NCBI GenBank assembly: GCA_002393195.1
Contig: DGIK01000075.1
Coordinates: forward strand, 676 to 35,774
Reading direction: 5' to 3'
DNA length: 35,099 bases
Origin: Bacteroidales bacterium UBA3824
GTDB lineage: Bacteria; Bacteroidota; Bacteroidia; Bacteroidales; UBA3824
This document shows, piece by piece, positions 24,585 to 33,832 of the stretch; position 1 is the stretch's first letter, and each line of letters opens with the position of its first letter. The notes under the pieces are model-generated. The model ran no database searches. It saw only the letters and a list, made by a program, of their open reading frames with translations, and was not told the DNA's origin. The position numbers were made by a program, and so were the translations under genes.

Positions 24585-25076
24585 ATGAAAAATTTTGCAG
24601 CAATAGATTTTGAAACGGCTAACTACAATCGTTCGTCGGTTTGTTCGGTTGGTATTGTGATAGTTAGGAATGGTGAAATCGTAGATTCATTCTATTCGCT
24701 TATACAGCCGGAGCCAAACTATTACACTTATTGGTGTTCGCAAGTTCACGGTCTTTGTCAAGAAGATACAGAAGACGCGCCTTTATTTCCAAAAGTTTGG
24801 AAAAAGATTGAACCAAAGATTGCCGGGTTGCCATTGGTGGCTCATAACAAACCCTTCGACGAAAGTTGCTTGCAAGCGGTTTTCCGTGTTTACCAAATGG
24901 ATTATCCTGATTATGAATTTTATGATACACTTTGTGTTTCACGGCGTGTATTCCCTTGTTTGGCAAACCATCAACTTCAAACAGTGGCTGCCGCCTGCGG
25001 GTATCATTTAGACAAGCACCACCACGCACTTGCAGATGCCGAGGCTTGCGCGTGGATTGCGAGAGAGATATTGTAA
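24585..25076 (+). CDS. 3'-5' exonuclease, DnaQ-like (DEDDh)
   Basis: The 163-aa protein is a bare exonuclease domain. Exo I is AAIDFETAN with D8 and E10, Exo II is LVAHNKPFDESCL with the second Asp, and Exo III is HHALADAEACAW with catalytic His and Asp. It resembles small stand-alone proofreading-type exonucleases rather than the polymerase III epsilon subunit, which is longer. It starts 2 nt after the stop of fragment A and is followed by fragment B. It shares the island with the STAND protein, but the 281-bp gap and different base composition argue against a tight operon. A role in defence is possible but unproven. Confidence 0.85.
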   Translation: MKNFAAIDFETANYNRSSVCSVGIVIVRNGEIVDSFYSLIQPEPNYYTYWCSQVHGLCQEDTEDAPLFPKVWKKIEPKIAGLPLVAHNKPFDESCLQAVFRVYQMDYPDYEFYDTLCVSRRVFPCLANHQLQTVAAACGYHLDKHHHALADAEACAWIAREIL

Positions 25077-25148
25077 AGGTTGAATTGCTATTTATCTAAG
25101 ATAAAAAATTAGATTTATAGTAGCAAAATTTAAGTAGATTTTTCCTTT

Positions 25149-25302
25149 GAACATTTTGTCAGTGAAAACTATGACAGTATCGATGGCAGTTCCTTGTAAC
25201 TTGCCTAACGGCTTGGCAGACAGCACAGAATGAAAGGTCTGTGTAAATTATGATGGAGAGAAGGGCAAAATAAAGAAGTTTGTGGAGAGTGCTTGCAAGT
25301 GA
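25149..25302 (+). pseudogene. Decayed coding fragment B (same unknown family as A)
   Basis: The frame from 25149 reads EHFVSENYDSIDGSSL and stops; a shift recovers CNLPNGLADSTE, then a TGA at 25231, then KVCVNYDGEKGKIKKFVES and a TGA at 25300. A frameshift plus a stop show it is dead. It lies between the exonuclease and STAND genes. Both copies keep a CACAGA-N8-TCTGTG inverted repeat (24496-24515 and 25224-25243). Confidence 0.5.
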
Positions 25303-25357
25303 GAAAAAAACAGTTGAAGACATAATTTGAAGTTTAAACCATTTTATTGTATTTGTT

Positions 25358-28300
25358 ATGAAAAAACAATATCCATCGTGGGATTTATTTAAAGCGAAGT
25401 ATCCAAGTGAACAATTACAGCGAGATCGATTTGAGGATCTTGCTCGTGTGTTGTTTTGTGATAGATATGGCATAAAGTATGGGATTTTTCAATTCGTTAA
25501 TCATGCTGGTAACGAGACTGATACTATAAATGATGGTGCAGATATTGTTGGTTTTAATGCAAAATTTTTTGAATCAAAAATAGACGAAAGTCAAATAATA
25601 CATTCAATCGAGAAAGCACATGAATGGCATCCTAACCAAACCAAGATGCTAATATATACCAATGTTGGATTTGGAAATCCAACAAAAGGTGAATCACAAA
25701 CTAAGGTACAAAAGAATATTGAGGATACTGCGTCCAAAATTGGGATGGTCGTGGAATGGGTAAATGATAAAATGATACTTGATCATGCAGCCAAAATTGA
25801 TTGGGTAAATGAGTGTTTTTTTGAAATCGAATCTCCTATTGAAAGACTTGTAAAGACGGAAGAATCTAATACTAAATCTATATTTGCACCAATTCGCACA
25901 TCTTCGGAATTTGGCACAACAAAAATTTGTGTTGATTATTCTCAGGAAAAGAAACTGGTGGTGAGTGCTATACAAAGAAATGAGCATATTGTAATCTATG
26001 GAGAAGGTGGCTGTGGTAAAACAGCGCTTTTAAAATCCATTTGGGAGACAAATGATATATCTGTTCCTATTTGTGTACGAAAAGCACAAGATATTAAAAA
26101 TTCAAGAATTGATACTCTTTTCACTGGTGGTATTGATGTTTTTATTGATTCGTATAAAGATGAAAAAAACAAAGTTATGGTGATTGATTCTGCCGAAAGG
26201 ATACAAGGAATAGAAGATAGAACAACATTGGAATCATTTATTACAATCTTGAAAGATAATGGTTGGTCGATTATATTTACGGTAAGAGTTGGGTATTTAG
26301 AATCATTATTAGAAGATTTACAAATTGTGTATAATATCAATCCAACTCTTGTCAAAATTGAACCTCTTTCAAAAGAAAAACTAAAAGAAATTGCAAAAAA
26401 TAACTCATTTTTATTACCATTGAATGAGACTTTTCAAGATAGATTAGGCACTTTATTTTATTTGAATCTTTATTTGAAACTGTATTCTAATATCGATATA
26501 AAAGAAGATAGTTACTCAAAATTTGCAAACCTAATATGGAAAGAAAAGATAGCAGGCAAAATAAATACAGCAGGCAAAAATATCAAACGTGAACAACTAT
26601 TCATTTCATTTATAAAGAAACTAATTGATAATGAATTTTTTTATCTTAGAGATGAACTTTTCGATCCTGAAATAGTCCAATTATTAATAGACGATGAGAT
26701 TTTGGCACGAAATGATTTTGGACTTTTCATAACTCACGATATATATGAAGAATTTGGACTAAGTATAATAATTAATCAAAAATGGCAAGAACGAAGCAGT
26801 GTTGAGAATTTCTTTGAGACATTAAATACATCTATTTTGGTTCGAAAAGTTTTCCGTCAATGGTTAAGTGATAACATAGAATCAAATATTGAAGATATAA
26901 AAGAACTATTAAGTAAATGTTTCAATTCTGAGATCGAACAATTATGGAAAGATGAAATGCTAATTGGCATTATGGAATCATCGTCAGCAAAAACATTATT
27001 GGAGAAAGAGAAAAATACATTGATAGCAGACGATGCCAAACTGTTAAATAGAATTGTGTATCTTTTGCAATTAGCATGTAAACGACTTGAGAAGGTAGAA
27101 GTTCTTGATGATGGCTTCGAATATCCGGTTTATGTTCCATTTGGTTCTGGATGGGAGGCTGTAATTCATATTCTTTATGAGTTGAGAGAACAGAACATAC
27201 CAATCAAATATAAACTGACTGTACTTAAGGAATGGACATCAAATAATCAACAAGGTCTGTCCACAAGAGAGGCTGGAATTATGGCACTTACCATTTGGAC
27301 TGCAACAGAAAATACTGATACAATTTTTTTTAATCAAAACATAATCAAAGATTTATGCGCAATTATAATCAATGCGTCGAATGAAATTAAATCGGAACTT
27401 AGTAGCCTTATTAAGAAAGTTGTTGATAACAAGTGGAATTCAAATAGGGATCCGTATTATGATTTGTGCCATTATATACTTTCAAAACCAATCGAAGCAA
27501 AGTTATTAATATGCGCTGTACCTAATGACATTTTCCCACTTATGAATTTGTTTTGGCGGTATAAAAAGGAGTCAAGTGATGCAAAATTATTGCCCATCGC
27601 AACAAATAATTATGCTTGTAACCATTTTTGGGGGTTGAACGATGATGAACTTGAAGATTATTCTTACGAACCGGCATATTCATATAGTACACCGTTGTAT
27701 TATCTTCTTCATGTCAGTTATTGGAAAACATTGGAGTATATTGTTGATGTTATGAATAGTATTATAGATTATGTCTTGAATTATGGAATGTGGAACGATG
27801 AATTAAAAAAGATAACAATAAGTCTCAGAAATCAAACCACAGTAGAACAATATGGTAATAGTTCACTTTGGAGTTTATACAGGGGTTCAAATTCAGTTAC
27901 GTGTCCTGATGTCATTCTGTCTATGCACATGTCATTAGAACGTGTATTATTAGAAATCGCGGATACAGACAAGAATGATAAAGTTGTAATGGATTCATTT
28001 GACTATATTCTTTCAAAATCGAAATCTGTATCACTTACAGCCGTTGTTTCAAGCGTAGTTTCTGCACATCCTGTAAAATACGTTGAGTTTGCTATAAATT
28101 TATTTAAAACGATTGACTTGTTTCATTGGGATACGATGAGATTAACTGAAGAATTTCAACTACCACAGCATTATGGGTTGATTCGGTTAAGAAGCGATTT
28201 CGCTGGATTAGAAAGGTTAAGTACTCTTAAACAATCTTTTAGAAAACGGAGTTTGGAATCTTTATGTGTAGAATATCAATATGAAATTTATGGTGAAATA

Positions 28301-29944
28301 AATATTGAACAGCATAGCAAATTAATTGAAGAAATCCATTCTGTATTAGACTTACATTATGAAACGATTAATTCTGAGGATGACGAGCAAAATAAAATAA
28401 AACAAATTCTATTATATAGAATGGATAAAAGGAAACATAATGCTAAGGTATCCAATATAGGTAATAGACAAATACAAATTGAGATGAATCCGCAACTACC
28501 ATCAGATTTACAGAAATATAGTGAAGATTCTTGTAATGCAATTATGGAACAGATGCGTTTTGGTAAATTGCTGTTTTGGTGTGAGAAAAAATTCAAAGGT
28601 GAAGACGTATTAGCATATAAAAAATATGAGGATAATCCTCTTTATGCTATTCAAGATGCAAAAGATGTTATTGCTGCAATAGATAACCATCAACCTCTAA
28701 TGCCCATGGATGATTTTATACCTGCCAATGTTGCAGGTACAATGATATTGTTCTATGGAAATATTCTTGATGATAAGAATTTACAATTTTGTAAACAGAT
28801 AGTCGAAAACGTTGTTTCGGCGTCATTAAATCCTCAATATTTAGGACAGATATCTAACGGATTAGAATTATGTGTTCACGCATTGCCAATTCTTATGAAA
28901 ATGTACCCTGATAATAATCTTAAATACATAAATATGATGGCTGGTATTTTATGCAATCAGCAAGATGTAGGCGTAAAGCGTATTTGTGATTATGCAATTG
29001 AAACGTTAGTTACCTTGAAAGAAGAAGATTTATATAATACAGTAATGGCTCATTATATTGCTATTGCTACAAAATCTAAACAGAGCCCTGATGCATTAAT
29101 TTCATTAGATGAAAGTTTAATTTGTATGTTGGATAATTTGGACCTTGAAAGTGCTGAAGTTTTATTTGAACTAATACCAAATGATTCTGAAAATGAGTTA
29201 CACAAGGCAATGATTTTTATGTTGCTTCCGCGTTTTGCAGAAACTCTCAAAAGTAATAATTATCATAATAAATCATTACTAACACGATATGATAGAAGAT
29301 TGCATTTGTATAAAGTGCTGGCATCGTATGCATTAAATATGAAATCTGATAATATAGAATCTTTTCTTGCCCCTTTTATTAATTTTTTAGACTGCAACGA
29401 GAATAGTATGAATTTTATTAGGGCATTTGTAAGAGCAGAAGATAATCTAACAAAGCCTGTTGAATTTTGGAAAATCTGGCAGATTCTATATAGTCCAATA
29501 ATTGAAAAAGGAATTGGTAAAAATTATGATGTTTTGGTAGTGTATTTACTTGCCGATTCTTTGTCTGCACCTGAGACTAAGTTGTGGCATAGTTTTGATA
29601 GAAATAATTTTTGGTTGTATAATGATGTTATTCGTGATTGTGGCTATTATCCTTCAACTCTTTATGCCATCGCTAAGAATTTGAATTATTTTGCAAGTAC
29701 CTTTGTCGATATGGGTGTTGAATGGTTATATAAAATAACAACCAAATATCCTACCTTAAATATGAGAGATAAAGAAAGATCAACAATTATTTATATGGAA
29801 ATGTTTATAGGACGTTTTATTCGCAAAAATAGGTCAGAGATTAGGAAAAATAAAATAAAGAAATCAATGCTTGTTGCAATTCTTACGTTTATGGTTGAAC
29901 GAAATTCTGTTCAGGCTTTTATGTTACGTGATTTGATAGCATGA
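25358..29944 (+). CDS. Large STAND NTPase with N-terminal nuclease-like domain (candidate anti-phage defence)
   Basis: The 1528-aa protein shows three zones. Residues 1-145 look like a Mrr/PD-(D/E)xK-type fold: RFEDLARVLF (E26), DGADIVGFNAKFF (D62, K69, with N-A-K where E/Q-x-K is usual). Residues about 190-560 are a P-loop module with Walker A GEGGCGKT (215-222), Walker B VMVIDSAER (D277, E280), an R310 in IIFTVRVGY, and a winged-helix-like part. Residues 560-1528 are helical without a motif I recognise, as expected for a sensor. This order matches Avs-type immune NTPases. The gene is visibly AT-rich compared with all neighbours, a sign of transfer. Its last codons overlap the ATG of the truncated PLD gene (ATGA). 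The trigger and the nuclease activity are inferred. Confidence 0.75.
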   Translation: MKKQYPSWDLFKAKYPSEQLQRDRFEDLARVLFCDRYGIKYGIFQFVNHAGNETDTINDGADIVGFNAKFFESKIDESQIIHSIEKAHEWHPNQTKMLIYTNVGFGNPTKGESQTKVQKNIEDTASKIGMVVEWVNDKMILDHAAKIDWVNECFFEIESPIERLVKTEESNTKSIFAPIRTSSEFGTTKICVDYSQEKKLVVSAIQRNEHIVIYGEGGCGKTALLKSIWETNDISVPICVRKAQDIKNSRIDTLFTGGIDVFIDSYKDEKNKVMVIDSAERIQGIEDRTTLESFITILKDNGWSIIFTVRVGYLESLLEDLQIVYNINPTLVKIEPLSKEKLKEIAKNNSFLLPLNETFQDRLGTLFYLNLYLKLYSNIDIKEDSYSKFANLIWKEKIAGKINTAGKNIKREQLFISFIKKLIDNEFFYLRDELFDPEIVQLLIDDEILARNDFGLFITHDIYEEFGLSIIINQKWQERSSVENFFETLNTSILVRKVFRQWLSDNIESNIEDIKELLSKCFNSEIEQLWKDEMLIGIMESSSAKTLLEKEKNTLIADDAKLLNRIVYLLQLACKRLEKVEVLDDGFEYPVYVPFGSGWEAVIHILYELREQNIPIKYKLTVLKEWTSNNQQGLSTREAGIMALTIWTATENTDTIFFNQNIIKDLCAIIINASNEIKSELSSLIKKVVDNKWNSNRDPYYDLCHYILSKPIEAKLLICAVPNDIFPLMNLFWRYKKESSDAKLLPIATNNYACNHFWGLNDDELEDYSYEPAYSYSTPLYYLLHVSYWKTLEYIVDVMNSIIDYVLNYGMWNDELKKITISLRNQTTVEQYGNSSLWSLYRGSNSVTCPDVILSMHMSLERVLLEIADTDKNDKVVMDSFDYILSKSKSVSLTAVVSSVVSAHPVKYVEFAINLFKTIDLFHWDTMRLTEEFQLPQHYGLIRLRSDFAGLERLSTLKQSFRKRSLESLCVEYQYEIYGEINIEQHSKLIEEIHSVLDLHYETINSEDDEQNKIKQILLYRMDKRKHNAKVSNIGNRQIQIEMNPQLPSDLQKYSEDSCNAIMEQMRFGKLLFWCEKKFKGEDVLAYKKYEDNPLYAIQDAKDVIAAIDNHQPLMPMDDFIPANVAGTMILFYGNILDDKNLQFCKQIVENVVSASLNPQYLGQISNGLELCVHALPILMKMYPDNNLKYINMMAGILCNQQDVGVKRICDYAIETLVTLKEEDLYNTVMAHYIAIATKSKQSPDALISLDESLICMLDNLDLESAEVLFELIPNDSENELHKAMIFMLLPRFAETLKSNNYHNKSLLTRYDRRLHLYKVLASYALNMKSDNIESFLAPFINFLDCNENSMNFIRAFVRAEDNLTKPVEFWKIWQILYSPIIEKGIGKNYDVLVVYLLADSLSAPETKLWHSFDRNNFWLYNDVIRDCGYYPSTLYAIAKNLNYFASTFVDMGVEWLYKITTKYPTLNMRDKERSTIIYMEMFIGRFIRKNRSEIRKNKIKKSMLVAILTFMVERNSVQAFMLRDLIA

Positions 29945-30231
29945 CAATGATATCTTTTATCTTAAAAAACAGTTGGATTGAAGTCCTGTGTCCGCGTGTC
30001 CATTTTAAAATGTTTGTTTTCGATTGTAGGGAAGTATATGTCGGCAGTGCAAATCTTACCGGGGCGGGCATTGGTATGAAAACCGACAATCGTAGAAATT
30101 TTGAAGCCGGCATTTTGACAGACGACCCCGAAATTGTTGAACAAGCAATGACCCAATTCGATGAAGTTTGGATGGGTAAGCATTGCAAATCGTGCAAGCG
30201 CAGAGATTTTTGTGCAGACCCTGTGGCTTGA
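29941..30231 (+). pseudogene. Phospholipase D-like HKD nuclease family, 5'-truncated remnant
   Basis: The 96-aa frame starts in the middle of a PLD domain: WIEVLCPRVHFKMFVFD with H21, K23 and D28 of the HxK(x)4D motif, then GSANLTGAG, and a Cys-rich tail CKSCKRRDFC. A full enzyme needs two HKD halves and an N-terminal part, all missing here. The base composition returns to that of the chromosome inside this gene. The AT-rich STAND gene stops exactly at its first codon, so I infer that acquisition of the STAND gene removed the front. Its ATG overlaps the STAND stop, so a short peptide may still be made. Confidence 0.7.
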
Positions 30232-30262
30232 AAATATAATTTGTAGATTCTATCACCCATAA

Positions 30263-30303
30263 AATCCTCAGTGCTTTTCACCCGGCATTGAGGATTTTTT
30301 TTA
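30263..30303 (+). terminator. Terminator after the PLD remnant
   Basis: AATCCTCAGTGC (30263-30274) pairs with GCATTGAGGATT (30285-30296) with one G-U and is followed by T's. It closes the accessory island. Confidence 0.75.
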
Positions 30304-30336
30304 AACCTTCTTCTTCTCTCTCCGTCAAAACCGATT

Positions 30337-31707
30337 ATGAATAATACTTCTCAATCTCCCGACTTGAAGGCAGAATTGAAGTCCTATGTCAAGCCGATTT
30401 TTGTGGAAATAGCCCTTATAATGCTTCTGGGCGCGGTGGATACGGTGATGCTCAGCCATCTCGATACCGGCGTGGAGGGCGGCAGCGACAATGCTGTGGC
30501 GGCAGTTGGGCTGGACAACCAACTGTTTAACCTTGTGATATTGATATTTCAATTTGTGTCTGTTGGCACGGGCATCGTGTGCGCACAGTATATCGGCGCG
30601 GGTTTCAGGAAAAAACTCGTGCAGGTCGTGGGCATCTCGCTGATGGTGAACGCCGTTGTGGGCGGCGTGATGAGCGTTTTTTTGGGCTTGAAGACCGAGG
30701 CGGTGCTCGAATTTATGGATCTCGCCCCCGAACTTATGGAGGACGGCGCCACTTATCTGAGGATAATTGGTAGTTTTGCGTTTTTTCAGGCAATAGGGTT
30801 GGCGTTTTCGGCATCTTTGAGGAGCGCGGGAATGACCAAATATCCTATGCGCGTTACCGTTATCGTCAACATTATCAACATCATAGGCAATTATTCGTTG
30901 ATATTCGGACATTTTGGATTGCCCAAACTTGGCGTGGAGGGCGCGGCGATTTCCACGGTGATTTGTCGCGGCATTTCGATGTTGGCGATGGGCATCATCC
31001 ACACCAAAAAACACATCGACAAGTACCCCTTGGAGTGGTTCAGGCCGTTTCCGTGGGCTGAACTCAAAAACGTCCTCAAAATCGGCGTGCCGGCGGCGGG
31101 CGAAAATTTGAGTTATTGCCTTTCGCAGGTTGCAATTACGTATTTCATCAATCAACTCGGCAACACGGCACTCGCAACTCGCACATATTGTGCTAATTGC
31201 ATTATGTTTGTCAACCTGTTTTGCATAAGCGTGGTGCAGGGCGGTGGCATTGTAGTGGGGCATCTCATTGGCGCAAAAAAGAAAATCGCCGCTTTCTTGA
31301 TGGGCAATTTTGTGTATCGTTATGCATTGATAATCACGTTGATAGTTGGCACTGCGATTGCGTTGGCGGGACATTCGATATTGTCGTTTCTTACCAGCAA
31401 CGAGGAAATCATCAGGCTCGGCACGATAATATTTTTCATTGATATAATCCTCGACATCGGCCGCGTCGGCAACATCTTTGCCACCGGCACTCTCCGAAGC
31501 ACCGGCGACGCTGTGTATCCCGTGATTATCGGAATCTTTTTCCAATGGTCTATCGCCGTGGGTATCAGTTACTTGCTTGGAATTACATTTGGATTGGGAT
31601 TGATAGGAATGTGGATAGGCTTCACCCTCGATGAAAACGTCCGCGCATTAATCCTTCGCCGCCGTTGGAAGTCTAAACGTTGGGCTACCAAATCATTGGT
31701 GAAATGA
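30337..31707 (+). CDS. MATE-family efflux transporter
   Basis: The 456-aa protein has twelve likely membrane segments in two similar halves, the MATE plan. Visible segments include FVEIALIMLLGAVDTVMLSHL, QFVSVGTGIVCAQYIGAG and the second-half GVPAAGENLSYCLSQVAITYFINQLG and VVQGGGIVVGHLIGA. MATE proteins expel cationic drugs or metabolites using sodium or proton gradients. A hydrophilic 17-residue N-terminus precedes the first helix. It follows the terminator of the accessory island and has no evident functional tie to it. Substrate unknown. Confidence 0.9.
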   Translation: MNNTSQSPDLKAELKSYVKPIFVEIALIMLLGAVDTVMLSHLDTGVEGGSDNAVAAVGLDNQLFNLVILIFQFVSVGTGIVCAQYIGAGFRKKLVQVVGISLMVNAVVGGVMSVFLGLKTEAVLEFMDLAPELMEDGATYLRIIGSFAFFQAIGLAFSASLRSAGMTKYPMRVTVIVNIINIIGNYSLIFGHFGLPKLGVEGAAISTVICRGISMLAMGIIHTKKHIDKYPLEWFRPFPWAELKNVLKIGVPAAGENLSYCLSQVAITYFINQLGNTALATRTYCANCIMFVNLFCISVVQGGGIVVGHLIGAKKKIAAFLMGNFVYRYALIITLIVGTAIALAGHSILSFLTSNEEIIRLGTIIFFIDIILDIGRVGNIFATGTLRSTGDAVYPVIIGIFFQWSIAVGISYLLGITFGLGLIGMWIGFTLDENVRALILRRRWKSKRWATKSLVK

Positions 31708-31714
31708 TTTGGTT

Positions 31715-32010
31715 AAAATAAAGATTTGTAGAATTTGAAAAGATTTGTTAGATTTCCCGCCTACGGCGGCTAAAAAAAGTGCCCTTTGGGCAGAAATCGT
31801 TCAAATCTAAACAAATCACACAAATCCCTAAAAATAAAGATTTGTAAAATTTGAAAAGATTTGTCTGATTTCCCGCCTACGGCGGCTTAAAAAAAATGCC
31901 CTTTGGGCAGAAATCGTTCAAATCTAAACAAATCACACAAATCCCTAAAAATAAAGATTTGTAAAATTTGAAAAGATTTGTCTGATTTCCCGCCGTAGGC
32001 GGCTAAAAAA
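31715..32010. repeat. Tandem direct repeats of about 116 bp (2.5 copies) with internal palindromes
   Basis: Units begin at 31715, 31831 and 31948 (the last is cut at about 63 bp). Each holds CCGCCTACGGCGG and, in full copies, TGCCCTTTGGGCA, and ends rich in ACAAATC, the complement of GATTTGT at its start. In the third copy the first palindrome reads CCGCCGTAGGCGG, its exact inversion. The array fills the 312-bp gap and ends 10 bp before the oxidoreductase start. Confidence 0.88.
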
Positions 32011-32019
32011 ATTATAATT

Positions 32020-33003
32020 ATGGCAGAAAAGATTTTTAATGTTGGCATCCTTGGCACGGGCTGGATAGCCGACAAGATGGCGACCACCCTCGCCGGAATG
32101 ACCACCGCTCGCGCATACGCCGTGGCATCGCGCACCACCGAGAAGGCGCAGAAATTCGCTGCAACATTCTCTATGCCAAAGGCATACGGCTCGTATGAAG
32201 AGTTGGCGGATGATTCCGAAGTTGACCTCATCTACGTCGCCACGCCACATTCCCACCATTACGCAAACGCCAAGATGTGCCTCCTCAAAGGCAAGCCTGT
32301 ATTGTGTGAAAAGGCTTTTACCGTCAATGCCATGCAAGCCGAAGAACTCATCAAAATTTCGCATGAGCGCAATGTCTTTCTCGCCGAAGCAATTTGGACG
32401 CGATATCAGCCTATGCGTCAGATGATTGCGGACGAAATCAATAGCGGCGTCATTGGCAAACCGCAGATGCTCACCGCCAATCTTTGCTACCCCAATATCG
32501 CCCTTGAACGTATGTACAAGCCCGAACTCGCGGGCGGTGCGTTGCTCGATTTGGGCGTGTATGTGTTGAATTTTGCCGATATGTTTTTTGGCGACGACAT
32601 CCGCAAAGTTTCGTCCCATTGTATCAAGTATCACACGGGCGTCGATATTCAGGAATCAATCACCTTGGAGTACAACGACGGACGCATCGCCGTTTTGTGG
32701 AGTTCGCAGCTCGCCAAGAGCGACAGGCAGGGCGTTATTTCTGGTACTGACGGTTTCATCATTGTCGAAAATGTCAACAATCCGCAGTCATACACCGTTT
32801 ATAATCAGGATTATAAGCCAATCAAAACTATCAAATGCCCGCCGCAAATCACTGGCTACGAGTATCAGGTAGATTGTTGCATCAATGCCATTAACGCCGG
32901 AAAAATCGAACCTGACGAGATGCCACACGCCGACATCCTCCGTATGATGCGCAAGATGGACGCGCTTCGCCAGGAATGGGGCGTAAGGCTCTGCGACGAA
33001 TAA
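32020..33003 (+). CDS. Gfo/Idh/MocA-family NAD(P)-dependent oxidoreductase
   Basis: The 327-aa protein has an N-terminal Rossmann domain with GILGTGWIA (9-17), the VATPHSHHYANAKMCLLKGKP strand-loop, and the catalytic Lys in CEKAFT, where most family members have EKP. The second domain has GGALLDLGVYVLNFADM, the LD.G.Y pattern of the dihydrodiol dehydrogenase-like branch. These enzymes oxidise or reduce sugars, inositols or diols. The substrate is not apparent. Its promoter is not obvious; the 116-bp repeats end immediately upstream. Confidence 0.88.
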   Translation: MAEKIFNVGILGTGWIADKMATTLAGMTTARAYAVASRTTEKAQKFAATFSMPKAYGSYEELADDSEVDLIYVATPHSHHYANAKMCLLKGKPVLCEKAFTVNAMQAEELIKISHERNVFLAEAIWTRYQPMRQMIADEINSGVIGKPQMLTANLCYPNIALERMYKPELAGGALLDLGVYVLNFADMFFGDDIRKVSSHCIKYHTGVDIQESITLEYNDGRIAVLWSSQLAKSDRQGVISGTDGFIIVENVNNPQSYTVYNQDYKPIKTIKCPPQITGYEYQVDCCINAINAGKIEPDEMPHADILRMMRKMDALRQEWGVRLCDE

Positions 33004-33035
33004 TTTGGTATTGACCAAATTAAATATTAACTTTG
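33004..33035 (+). promoter_or_regulatory. Promoter TTTG-N20-TAACTTTG
   Basis: TTTG at 33004-33007 directly follows the previous stop codon and TAACTTTG lies at 33028-33035. It rules out the in-frame start at 33005 and supports ATG 33062. Confidence 0.75.
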
Positions 33036-33061
33036 CGTCGTCAAAAAAAACATTAACAGAT

Positions 33062-33622
33062 ATGCAGAAAGAAATCGAAAACTCGTTGGATATATTGAGG
33101 AGCGGCAAGATTTTGCTGTATCCTACGGATACTGTTTGGGGGCTTGGATGCGACGCCACCGACCAGGAGGCTGTGCGCAAGATTTACCATATAAAAAAGC
33201 GTCCCGACTCCAAGAGTATGATAATATTGGTGAGCAATTTCCTGATGCTTCAGCAATACGTAACGGAAGTGCCGTTCAAGGCTGTGGAGCTGATGGAGGA
33301 AATCAGCGGCCCGCTTACCGTCATCTACCCCAAGGCGCGCAACCTTGCCGAAAATCTTGTGCCGGAGGACGGTTCTATTGGCATCAGGATTCCCGACGAC
33401 GAGTTTTGCAGGGAGTTGATTTCTGCATTTGGCAAGCCGATTGTCTCCACATCCGCCAACGTGAGCGGCATGAAAGCGTCGAGTCTTTGGGGCGAGGTGA
33501 GCGACTACATCAAAGAATCTGTCGATTATGCCACCACTTGGCGACGCGACGACACACGCATCTCGCAGCCGTCGTCCATTTGGAAGGTCAATTTCGACGG
33601 CACAGTCATCAAGGTAAGATAA
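33062..33622 (+). CDS. L-threonylcarbamoyladenylate synthase (Sua5/YrdC/TsaC family)
   Basis: The enzyme makes threonylcarbamoyl-AMP from threonine, bicarbonate and ATP for the t6A37 modification of tRNA. The start at 33062 (MQKEIENSLDILRSGKI) follows the promoter. The 186-aa product has LLYPTDTVWGLGCDAT at 18-33, KKRPDSKSMIILV, GPLTVIYP, SIGIRIPDDEFC and PIVSTSANVSG, which are the YrdC-fold signatures. It lacks the extra C-terminal Sua5 domain, so it is the short TsaC type. A YciO-like paralogue of unclear function is the main alternative. Confidence 0.9.
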   Translation: MQKEIENSLDILRSGKILLYPTDTVWGLGCDATDQEAVRKIYHIKKRPDSKSMIILVSNFLMLQQYVTEVPFKAVELMEEISGPLTVIYPKARNLAENLVPEDGSIGIRIPDDEFCRELISAFGKPIVSTSANVSGMKASSLWGEVSDYIKESVDYATTWRRDDTRISQPSSIWKVNFDGTVIKVR

Positions 33623-33665
33623 TTTTTACTTTAACACGGAACACTCTGAAATCACGGAAAAAAAG

Positions 33666-33739
33666 TAAAATATTTTTTGTAAAAAATATTTTAGAAGAAA
33701 ACACTGAAACTAATTTGCGGAAGCAAGTTCTGTGTTTTC
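33666..33739. repeat. Two inverted repeats in the prfB leader
   Basis: TAAAATATTTTTT and its exact complement meet at a 2-nt centre (33666-33693). GAAAACACTGAA (33697-33708) pairs with TTCTGTGTTTTC (33728-33739) with one mismatch. They occupy the 210-bp gap before prfB; no clear TAnnTTTG promoter is seen there. Confidence 0.5.
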
Positions 33740-33832
33740 CGTTAAAATTTTGAAGTTGTTTAAAATTTTATTTATTTGTTTTATTCCGTGTCATCCGTGT
33801 GTTCCGTGGTTAAAACAATACAAATACATATT

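Noticed and set aside
24421..25302. Retron or RNA-guided system built on the repeated hairpin
   Set aside because: No reverse transcriptase, Cas or TnpB-like gene is present, and the similarity of the two copies is better explained by shared coding ancestry.
30325..31545. 406-aa open frame antisense to the MATE gene
   Set aside because: It is His/Arg-rich with no motif and lies opposite a clear membrane transporter.
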